Origin: JBBREP01 sp036501845
Lineage (GTDB): Bacteria > Actinomycetota > Acidimicrobiia > IMCC26256 > PALSA-610
Length of the DNA stretch: 20,570 bases
NCBI GenBank assembly: GCA_036501845.1
Contig: DASXZO010000023.1
Location: 1-20,570 of the forward strand
Direction: 5' to 3'
Shown: positions 7,669 to 14,046 of the stretch, one piece after another
Position numbering within the stretch: the first letter of the stretch is position 1
Layout: every line of letters begins with the position of its first letter
Made by a program: the position numbers and the translations under genes
The notes under the pieces: generated by a model
Told to the model about the DNA's origin: nothing
Database searches by the model: none
Seen by the model: only the letters and a program-made list of their open reading frames with translations

Positions 7669-8442
7669 GTGGAGATACGTCGCTACCTCGCCATCCTCAG
7701 GCGCTGGGTGGTCCTCGTGGTGCTCATCGTCGCCGCGGCGCTGGCCGCAGGGTGGGCCATCGCGCCGCGCGGTCACACCTATTCGGCAACGAGCATCGTC
7801 TACGTGGGTCAGCGCACGATCAACATCGCGCCCACAGGCGGTCAGGTCTCTGGCGACTATGCCGCCGGTCTCGACCGCCTCATCAGCACGTTCACCGCGA
7901 TGGTGCCCACCACGCGCATCGCCGCCGCCGCTGTCGCCTCGGCACACGTGGCCCGTGGTCCCGAGGGTGTCGTCGCCAACACCGCTGCCAAGCAGGTGCC
8001 CGCAACTGACTTGATCACGATCACCTACACCGATTCCGACCCGCACGTGACCCAGACGGTCGACAACGCGCTCGCCAACGCGCTCGTTGCCGCGGTCCCC
8101 ACAGTTGACCCGACCAGCGGCTCGGCGAGCACGTCGAGCGGCCAGGTGCTGTCGGTGTACCAGCCCGCGTCGTTGCCGACGGTTCCGAACCACAAAGGCA
8201 CCGCACGCGACCTCATCCTCGCCGGCCTCTTCGGTGTGATCGTGGCCGGTTGCCTCGTGGCGTTGCTCGAATACCTCGACATCACACTGCGGTCGCCGGA
8301 ACAGGTGGAGCGCCAGCTCGAACTGCCCGTGCTCGGCGTGGTGCCGGCGCTCGGCGCGCGCCTTCCGGTGCGGCCGGCTACATCGTCCCGCACCGGGCTT
8401 CCGCCGGGCCCGGCCCGACCTGCGAGCACGCCGTATGTCTAG
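7669..8442 (+). CDS. Wzz-like polysaccharide chain-length determinant / co-polymerase
   Basis: This 257-residue protein has the layout of a polysaccharide co-polymerase: a short basic cytoplasmic N-terminus (MEIRRYLAILRR), TM1 at about 13-32, an extracellular region of about 150 residues, a Pro-containing segment (PASLPTVPNHKG) just before TM2 at about 181-203, and a short cytoplasmic tail with 'EYLDITLRSPEQVERQLELPVLGVVP', a segment shared with Wzz/CapA proteins that contacts the partner kinase. It should set chain length and assembly at the membrane with the CpsD-like protein encoded next. The start is GTG 7669 with GGGAG 4 bases upstream. The stop TAG overlaps the next start by 8 bases, pointing to translational coupling. 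The extracellular part is shorter than in many enterobacterial Wzz proteins, as is common in Gram-positive relatives. Confidence 0.9.
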   Translation: MEIRRYLAILRRWVVLVVLIVAAALAAGWAIAPRGHTYSATSIVYVGQRTINIAPTGGQVSGDYAAGLDRLISTFTAMVPTTRIAAAAVASAHVARGPEGVVANTAAKQVPATDLITITYTDSDPHVTQTVDNALANALVAAVPTVDPTSGSASTSSGQVLSVYQPASLPTVPNHKGTARDLILAGLFGVIVAGCLVALLEYLDITLRSPEQVERQLELPVLGVVPALGARLPVRPATSSRTGLPPGPARPASTPYV

Positions 8443-9157
8443 GACTCTGCCGCGCCGCGCTCGCACCGCGGCCATGCCGCCCGACCTCCTCGAGGCCAAC
8501 GAGGCCTTCCGGATCGTGCGGTCCAATCTCAGCGTGGCGATGCGCGATCTCGAGCAACGCGTCGTCGTCGTCACGAGCGCGTTGCCCCGCGAGGGCAAGA
8601 CGTCCACGTCGGTGAGCCTGGCGCAGTCGTTCGCGCTGGCAGGCTCGCGCGTCGCGCTCGTCGACCTCGACCTCCGCGAACCCGACTCCCACCGGCTGCT
8701 CCAAGCGCACAACGAGATCGGCGTGTCCGACGTGCTGCTCGACCACCGCGCGGTCGAGGACTGCATCCAGCACATCGAAGTCGGTGCCGAACAAGAGCTC
8801 GATGCCGTGCCCATGCAGTTCCTCGCGGCTGGTCCGCGAGTGACCAACCCCGCCGAGTTGCTCTCCACCACGCAGGCCGCGCAGCTGCTGGAAGACCTCG
8901 CGTTCGACGCCGACATCGTGGTGATCGACGCGCCGCCCGTGTTGTCGGTGGCCGACACGCTCCTCATCGGCCGGCACGCGGCCGGCGCGGTGCTCGTGGT
9001 GGAGGCCGGCCGCACCCCCGCGCCGACCGTCCGCCGGGCGAAGGACGCGCTCACGCGCAACCAGACCCGGCTGCTGGGCGTGGTGCTCAACAAGTTCCGA
9101 CCCAAGCGAGCTGATGTCGACGACGGTGACACCCGTTACGGTTCCAGCCACGGCTGA
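8435..9157 (+). CDS. CpsD/Wze-like cytoplasmic ATPase (BY-kinase family), tyrosine-poor
   Basis: A 240-residue MinD-type P-loop protein of the bacterial tyrosine kinase (BY-kinase) family that partners Wzz-like membrane proteins. Motifs in order: EAFRIVRSNL (23-32, as in CpsD/CapB), Walker A SALPREGKTS (48-57, Lys55), Walker A' VALVDLDLREP (73-83, Asp77/Asp79), the family segment GPRVTNPAELL (133-143), and Walker B IVVIDAPP (161-168). True BY-kinases end in a cluster of several tyrosines that is autophosphorylated; here the whole protein has one tyrosine, Tyr235, near the end. It may therefore act as an ATPase switch without a classical Tyr-cluster cycle. ATG 8435 overlaps the wzz-like stop; ATG 8474 is an alternative start. 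Its last 44 bases overlap the start of the downstream glycosyltransferase gene. Confidence 0.88.
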   Translation: MSRTLPRRARTAAMPPDLLEANEAFRIVRSNLSVAMRDLEQRVVVVTSALPREGKTSTSVSLAQSFALAGSRVALVDLDLREPDSHRLLQAHNEIGVSDVLLDHRAVEDCIQHIEVGAEQELDAVPMQFLAAGPRVTNPAELLSTTQAAQLLEDLAFDADIVVIDAPPVLSVADTLLIGRHAAGAVLVVEAGRTPAPTVRRAKDALTRNQTRLLGVVLNKFRPKRADVDDGDTRYGSSHG

Positions 9158-11357
9158 ACCACACAGCGGCGTGTCGGCGCCGAACGCTGCTCGGTCGCCG
9201 GCGACGATCGTGCTCGCCACCCACGCGCGCCCAGAGTTCCTCGAGGAATGCGTCGAGGGGATCGTCGCGTCGCTCGCACCCGACGACGAGCTCATCGTGC
9301 GGGTGTGCTGCAATCCCGGCGCCGCAACGTCGCTGGCGTCGTTCGGCCCCACCGTGCGCGTCGAGCTCACCGAGCACGAAACGAAGTGCACGAAGCTCAA
9401 CGCGTCGATTCGCACGGCGCGTTCGCCGATCGTGCTGATCACCGACGACGACTGTCGCGTGCCGTCCGACTGGGTGGCCACGATGGTGGCAGCGTTCGAC
9501 GATCCTGCCGTGGGCGTTGCGTTCGGGCCTGTGGTGGGCCTGTCGTGCGTGCCGGCGAGCACCCGGCCGCAGTCGTTACCAGCCGGACCCGCGCCGCCGG
9601 AACTCTGGAACTTCGCACACGGCGCGTCGATGGCCGTACGCAGGCGCGCGATCGTCGACGCGGGAGGCTTCGACGAGCGGCTGGGGGCCGGAACCGCGAT
9701 CAAGGGTGGCGAAGAGGCCGATGTGGTGCTGCGCATGGCGGCGCGCGGATGGACGACCGCAGTCGCGCCGGCATCGGCCGTGCAGCATCTCGATTGGCGC
9801 GACGACGGCGAGAACGCCCGGAACCTGCTCGGTTATCAACGCGGAAGCGGCGCGTACCTCGGCGCAGGCCTGCGTCGCGCACCACTCTTTACAGCGAAGA
9901 CGTTCCTGCTGCGGCTGGCCCACGAACCTCCCCTATGGCGCGATCGGGCCGCGCGTGGCACCGCGTTCGGCCCGCGCATGACGCTCGCGTTCGCGGGCGG
10001 ACTCGTGCGCGGCGTGGCGCTGCGACCACACCGTTACCTGGCCGGGTCCGACTCGTCGTCGACACGGGAGGCGAGCACAGCCGATGCGCCGAACCGCCGT
10101 CGTACGAAGGTGCTGTGGGTCACCGACGAGACACCCGATCGCGATGGTGGCGGCGGCAACATCCGTCAGGCGATGTTGCTCGACGAGCTGGCCAGCCGTT
10201 GCGACGTGACGGTGCTCGCGGTCGGCCGGGTCGCCGACACGACAACCCGTGCACGCGTCGAGGGAGTGATCGAGCTACGTGAACCGGCGCCGCGGCGTGA
10301 GCCCGGCCAGGCGCGGCGGCGTGTGCGCGACCTTCGCCACGCGTTCGCGCGTCGCCCGTCGGGCGTGATCGATGCCGCTCGTGTGCGTCGCGTGATCCGG
10401 CCGGTGCTCGCTCGGATCGATGACGAGTTCGACGTGGTGGTCGTGCACCACCTCCACCTCGCGCCGCTCGTGTCGTCGCGTCGCCGGAGCGCGTGGGTGC
10501 TGCATCTGTTCGATATCGCGAGCGAGCGGGCGCGCCAAGAGCGTGCCGACGCGCCCGGCCGTCGCCAACGTTGGCTTCTCCGGCGCGAGACCGCGCACGC
10601 CGGTCGTTACGAATGCGAGGCCACCGCGGAGTACGACCGGGTGGTCGTGGTGAGCGACGGCGACGCCCAGGTGCTCCGGGCGCACTGCGCCGAGTCGGCG
10701 CGCCACCGCGATCGCGTTGCTGTGGTGCCCAACGGGGTCGCCGTGGCCACCCGGACGACGTCGGCGCTGCCGCGCGATCCGCACGTGCTGTTTCCCGGCA
10801 CGCTCAACTACCGGCCGAACGTGCTCGGCCTCACCTGGTTCTGCGACGAGGTACTACCGCTCGTGCAGCGAGCCGTGCCCGACGTGCAGCTTGCGATCGT
10901 CGGCCGGCGGCCGGTGCCGGAGGTGGTCGCGCTCGCCGAGCGTCCTGGAATCGACCTGCACCCCGACGTGCCGCAGATGGCGCCCTGGTTCGAGTGGGCC
11001 CGAGTCGTAGTGGTGCCGCTGCACGTGGGCACGGGAACGCGGCTCAAGGCGCTCGAAGCGATGGCCGCGGCGCGGCCCGTCGTCGGCACGAGCGTGGGTC
11101 TCGAATCGCTTGGCATCACCGACGGTGTGCACGCGCGCGTCGTCGACGAACCGTCGGCGACGGCCGCGGCGATTGTCGAGATCCTCGGCAACGATGCCAC
11201 CGCGGCGCGCCTCGCTGCCGCGGGGCGCCAGCTCGTCGAGGACGAGGCGCAGTGGTGCGCAATCGCGGCGCGACTGGCCGACGTGCTCGACTCAGCGGCT
11301 GCCGACGGCGACCGAGGGGTGGCGCCGGGCCGGGCGGGGGCCGGCGTGGCGGTGTGA
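9114..11357 (+). CDS. Fused glycosyltransferase: N-terminal GT2 domain plus C-terminal GT4-like domain
   Basis: One uninterrupted 747-residue frame joins two glycosyltransferase folds. Residues about 28-305 are a GT-A (family 2) domain: start motif TIVLATHARPEFLEECVEGI, metal-binding DDDC (111-114), and a GGEEADVVLRMAARGW segment with Glu200/Glu201 near the catalytic base position. A linker rich in Ser/Thr/Ala (about 308-331) leads to a GT-B domain (about 332-740): KVLWVTDETPDRDGGGGNIRQ at its start, FPGTLNYRPNVLGLTWF, and GTGTRLKALEAMAAARPVVGT as the donor-binding region. The domain should transfer two sugars, probably consecutively, to the lipid-linked repeat unit. ATG 9114 lies inside the end of the CpsD-like gene (44-bp overlap) with no strong ribosome binding site, so translation is probably coupled. 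The 3' end overlaps the convergent GT4 gene by 66 bp. Donor and acceptor sugars cannot be read from sequence. Confidence 0.9.
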   Translation: MSTTVTPVTVPATAEPHSGVSAPNAARSPATIVLATHARPEFLEECVEGIVASLAPDDELIVRVCCNPGAATSLASFGPTVRVELTEHETKCTKLNASIRTARSPIVLITDDDCRVPSDWVATMVAAFDDPAVGVAFGPVVGLSCVPASTRPQSLPAGPAPPELWNFAHGASMAVRRRAIVDAGGFDERLGAGTAIKGGEEADVVLRMAARGWTTAVAPASAVQHLDWRDDGENARNLLGYQRGSGAYLGAGLRRAPLFTAKTFLLRLAHEPPLWRDRAARGTAFGPRMTLAFAGGLVRGVALRPHRYLAGSDSSSTREASTADAPNRRRTKVLWVTDETPDRDGGGGNIRQAMLLDELASRCDVTVLAVGRVADTTTRARVEGVIELREPAPRREPGQARRRVRDLRHAFARRPSGVIDAARVRRVIRPVLARIDDEFDVVVVHHLHLAPLVSSRRRSAWVLHLFDIASERARQERADAPGRRQRWLLRRETAHAGRYECEATAEYDRVVVVSDGDAQVLRAHCAESARHRDRVAVVPNGVAVATRTTSALPRDPHVLFPGTLNYRPNVLGLTWFCDEVLPLVQRAVPDVQLAIVGRRPVPEVVALAERPGIDLHPDVPQMAPWFEWARVVVVPLHVGTGTRLKALEAMAAARPVVGTSVGLESLGITDGVHARVVDEPSATAAAIVEILGNDATAARLAAAGRQLVEDEAQWCAIAARLADVLDSAAADGDRGVAPGRAGAGVAV

Positions 11358-12461
11358 ACGCGCCGCTTGGAAGTACACCTCGCGTAGCCGGCAGGCCGCG
11401 CTGCGAATGTCGAAGCGGTCGGCCAGCCGCTCGGTGGCAGCGGCCGCGAAGCTCTGCCGCAACGTGGCGTCGTCGAGGAGCCGGGTCACGCGATCGGCGA
11501 GCGCCGCGGGCTCGTCGATCGGCACGATGAACCCCGACGTGCCGTCCTCTACCGCGTCGCGGTTGCCCACCACGTCGGTGAGCACGACAGGCGTACCCGC
11601 ACGCATGGCCTCCATCGGCGCGAACGCGGCGCCGGCCTCGTAGCGCGACGGCAGCGCGAACACGTCGAACTGGCTGATGATGCGGGGCCCCTCGTTGCAG
11701 TGCTGCAGCAGCAGGAACCGGTCGTCGAGACCCAGGCGGTTGATCTCCGACTCCACGAGATCGGTGAGCGGGCCATCACCCACGAGCACGAAGCGAGCGT
11801 TGGGCGCGTGTCGTGCGATGGTCGCACACGCGCGCACGAACACCTCAGGGCCCTTCTGCGGCACGAGCCGAGCGACCGTGCCCACGATCGGCGTGTCAGC
11901 CGCAACGCCCAGCTTCATCCGCACGTCGTGTGATGCCGGTGGCGGCCGCTCGAGCTCGATCGCGTTCGGCACCACCACGAGGCGGCGCGGGGGCACCAGC
12001 CGGTGGTCGCGGACCTGTTCCGCCTCCGAGGGCGAGGAGGCGATGAACACGTCGGTCACGTGGCCGAGCGTGCGCTCGATCGCCATGGCATAGCGGGCCG
12101 GGAACAAGCCGTTCGGGGTGTACACGCGTGCCGCGCTGCTCGAGAGCGCGGCAATGCGCGCGATCGCGCCGCCGATGGACGAATGCCCGTGCACCACGTC
12201 GGGCTTGTGGCTGTGGATCAGCGCGCTCACCTGCGCGATCGCGGTGGTGTTGTGCCGGCTGGCCGGCGATCGGCGCATCGGCACCACATGCACGGGAATG
12301 CCGCGGTCGTGCAGCATGTCGAGCGTGTCGGTGTCGGTGAGACCGCCGACACGCTCCGGCGGCACCACCACGACGTGTTCGGCGTCGACGTAGCGCACGA
12401 CATAGCTCAGGTGGCGGGCAGTGCCGCCCTCGATTGCCTCGAGTACGTGCAACACCTTCAT
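11292..12461 (-). CDS. GT4-family glycosyltransferase
   Basis: A 389-residue retaining GT-B glycosyltransferase that likely adds a sugar from a nucleotide donor to the growing lipid-linked unit at the inner face of the membrane. It begins MKVLHVLEAIEGGTARHLS, the glycine-rich acceptor-side loop of GT4 enzymes; the C-terminal half has PIVGTVARLVPQKGPEVFVRA and the donor site SRYEAGAAFAPMEAMRAGTPVV. In that motif the two glutamates (Glu275 and Glu284) are eight residues apart rather than the usual seven, so one residue appears inserted. ATG 12461 was chosen because the family N-terminus starts there; it forms an ATGA overlap with the stop of the upstream methyltransferase gene, with AAAGG about 9 bases ahead. 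The two genes form a minus-strand unit inside a mostly plus-strand locus. Confidence 0.93.
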   Translation of the reverse strand: MKVLHVLEAIEGGTARHLSYVVRYVDAEHVVVVPPERVGGLTDTDTLDMLHDRGIPVHVVPMRRSPASRHNTTAIAQVSALIHSHKPDVVHGHSSIGGAIARIAALSSSAARVYTPNGLFPARYAMAIERTLGHVTDVFIASSPSEAEQVRDHRLVPPRRLVVVPNAIELERPPPASHDVRMKLGVAADTPIVGTVARLVPQKGPEVFVRACATIARHAPNARFVLVGDGPLTDLVESEINRLGLDDRFLLLQHCNEGPRIISQFDVFALPSRYEAGAAFAPMEAMRAGTPVVLTDVVGNRDAVEDGTSGFIVPIDEPAALADRVTRLLDDATLRQSFAAAATERLADRFDIRSAACRLREVYFQAARSHRHAGPRPARRHPSVAVGSR

Positions 12462-13156
12462 GGGACTCGGCCTTTCAGCGTGCGTTGCGCCTTTCGCAGC
12501 GCACGCGTTGGGATGTCCCGCCAATTGATGGACGTGGGCGTGAAGAAGGGTTGTTCGAACCAGTCCTGCCGGAGGCTGCCGTGGCCCGTGCGCCGGTACG
12601 ACGCCCATTTCGCAGTGCGCCGGTCAGCTGCGAAGCGCGGATCGGCGTCGAGGAACGCGCACAGCTGCGCCACGGCCGGCAATGCGACGTCGTCGAGCAC
12701 GAGGAGGCCGTCCGAACGCAGGCGGCCGCCCGCGTAGTACCAGTCGATCATCGGCGTCGGGAAGCCGTGGCCACCATCGATGAACACGAGGTCGAGTGGC
12801 GGTTCGCCCGCGAGTGTCGGCAATACCTCGTCGGACGCGCCGATCCGGAACGTGAGCGACGACGCGTCGATGCCGCGAGCAACGCAAAAAGCCTTGATTC
12901 GTCGGGCTTCGTCGTGCGACGGCGTCACGCACGTGTGCTGGGCACCGAGTGCAGTGAGCAGCACGGTCGACAGGCCCGATCCGGTCTCGAGCGAGCGAGT
13001 GGCCGGTCCGGCTGCTTCGGCGAGGAGCATGTAGCAGTCGCGACCTGTCGACCACAGGCCGATCGCCGCGTCGTCGTCCGCGGCCATGGCATGCACGGCG
13101 GGTGGATCGGCCAAAAGGCGGTCCACGAGGCTGTCCGCGCCCGCTGACAGAGTCAC
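12458..13156 (-). CDS. Class I SAM-dependent methyltransferase (Methyltransf_24-like)
   Basis: The protein has a Rossmann-type methyltransferase core: SLETGSGLSTVLL (residues about 55-67; motif I, SAM binding), an acidic/Thr segment after strand 2 (CVTPSHDE), LDLVFIDGGHGFPTPMIDW (about 121-139; typical of the Methyltransf_24 group) and LLVLDDVALP (about 152-161). In this setting it may methylate a sugar hydroxyl of the polysaccharide; the target is not shown by the sequence. I prefer GTG 13156 (232 residues), with GGAGAT 10 bases upstream. The frame also opens at TTG 13207 (249 residues), but that codon has no ribosome binding site and lies within the 17-bp motif at 13195-13211. It is the first gene of the minus-strand pair and overlaps the GT4 start by 4 bases. 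Confidence 0.85.
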   Translation of the reverse strand: MTLSAGADSLVDRLLADPPAVHAMAADDDAAIGLWSTGRDCYMLLAEAAGPATRSLETGSGLSTVLLTALGAQHTCVTPSHDEARRIKAFCVARGIDASSLTFRIGASDEVLPTLAGEPPLDLVFIDGGHGFPTPMIDWYYAGGRLRSDGLLVLDDVALPAVAQLCAFLDADPRFAADRRTAKWASYRRTGHGSLRQDWFEQPFFTPTSINWRDIPTRALRKAQRTLKGRVP

Positions 13157-13248
13157 CGGGTTGTGTATCTCCAGCCGAGCAACGCCGGTCGGACAACATT
13201 CGCGCAACGTTTGTCTGAACGCTCAAGCGCGCGAGTAAGACCTCAGCA
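13157..13248. promoter_or_regulatory. Divergent promoter region of methyltransferase and sulfotransferase-like genes
   Basis: This 92-base gap divides the minus-strand methyltransferase unit from the long plus-strand operon. It contains the 17-bp motif at 13195-13211, bordered by GACAA (13192-13196) and TTGTC (13211-13215). TTGTCT (13211-13216) and TAAGAC (13236-13241) could be weak -35/-10 boxes for the plus strand, though the 19-base spacing is long. In that case transcription would begin about at ATG 13249, a leaderless start, which would fit the lack of a ribosome binding site there. Confidence 0.45.
13195..13211. repeat. 17-bp motif, copy 1 (AACATTCGCGCAACGTT)
   Basis: Two AACRTT hexamers are separated by CGCGC, an 11-bp repeat period close to one helical turn. 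A second copy with the two variable bases exchanged is at 19848-19864. Both copies lie just upstream of genes in the polysaccharide locus, so a regulator binding site is plausible. Confidence 0.55.
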
Positions 13249-14046
13249 ATGCTGGATGTGAGAGAACGTTCGTGGTGGATCAACGCGCGGACGTTTGGCT
13301 ATCGCGGCTTGGAACATGCACCGCGTGCATATTGCGGATACATGCGCGCCCGGCGACCGGCGAACACCGTCGTCGCTCCCACCACGTCGATCGTGCTCGA
13401 CGGATTCCCTGGCTCGGCAAACAGCTTCGCCCGTGAAGCCGTGTTGTATTGCAACCCTGATGCATCGGTCGCGAGCCACATCCACACGTCTGCGCACCTG
13501 ATGGAAGGATTGCGGCTCGGGAAGCCGAGCGTGCTGCTCGTTCGGCCGCCCGTTGACGCGATCGTGTCATTCCTTTCGCGCGGCTATCGGTCGGAGCTCG
13601 AAGCCGCGCTCCACGCGTACGACCGTCTGCATCGGCGCATGCTCCGCCACCTCGATCGTTTCGTTGTGGCACCGTTCGACCGCACGACCCAGCGCTTCGG
13701 CGAGGTGGTCGAGGAGGTGAACATGCGGTTCGGCACCGCGCTTGTTCCCTTCCCGCACGATGACCGCGCGGCGCGCGACGCGGTGTTCGCACGACTCGAG
13801 GCGTACACGCGTGAGGTGGTCGCCGACGGGTCCGTGATGGCGGCGACACCGACGGATGCCGGGGCGCGCAAAGCGCGCCAGGCCGAGGTACGAGCGGTGC
13901 TGCTCGAGCCGAGCTTCGACCGACTTCGCGAACGCTGCGAGGAGCTGTACGCACAGGTGTGCTCGACGGCGCCCGACGTGTCGCGCGTCGTTCGGTTGCC
14001 GCAACTTGCCATGAAGCGTTCCGGCGCGGTCGCGACCGCGGTCTGA
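13249..14046 (+). CDS. Sulfotransferase-like P-loop protein
   Basis: A 265-residue protein with the two PAPS-binding features of sulfotransferases. GFPGSANSF at residues 52-60 follows a beta strand (TSIVLDGFPG) as the 5'-phosphosulfate-binding loop. VLLVRPPVDAIVSFLSRG (95-112) matches the 3'-phosphate-binding segment, with Arg99 and Ser107 eight residues apart, the spacing of the conserved Arg/Ser pair in known sulfotransferases. A His follows the first loop (SHIHTSAHL, about 81-89), but a catalytic His cannot be assigned by eye. If active it would sulfate the surface glycan. The start ATG 13249 has no good ribosome binding site and may be leaderless. Its stop overlaps the next start by one base (TGATG), so it heads the long operon. 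Other P-loop roles remain possible. Confidence 0.72.
   Translation: MLDVRERSWWINARTFGYRGLEHAPRAYCGYMRARRPANTVVAPTTSIVLDGFPGSANSFAREAVLYCNPDASVASHIHTSAHLMEGLRLGKPSVLLVRPPVDAIVSFLSRGYRSELEAALHAYDRLHRRMLRHLDRFVVAPFDRTTQRFGEVVEEVNMRFGTALVPFPHDDRAARDAVFARLEAYTREVVADGSVMAATPTDAGARKARQAEVRAVLLEPSFDRLRERCEELYAQVCSTAPDVSRVVRLPQLAMKRSGAVATAV
14025..14040. repeat. 16-bp perfect palindrome at the end of the sulfotransferase-like gene
   Basis: CGCGGTCGCGACCGCG is its own reverse complement and lies directly before the stop codon, encoding the Ala/Val/Thr tail. It resembles the palindrome at the end of the ATPase gene, both built from GCGGTC/GACCGC. Chance in GC-rich Ala/Val codons is a fair explanation. 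Confidence 0.5.

Noticed and set aside
7510..9132. Long minus-strand extension of the hydrolase frame across the wzz- and cpsD-like genes.
   Set aside because: Antisense shadow of well-supported plus-strand genes; the signal peptide and GTG 7509 define the real start.
10030..10110. Possible missed stop or frameshift separating the two domains of the fused glycosyltransferase.
   Set aside because: The frame is continuous, the ATG at 10084 is out of frame, and no in-frame start with a ribosome binding site lies at the junction.
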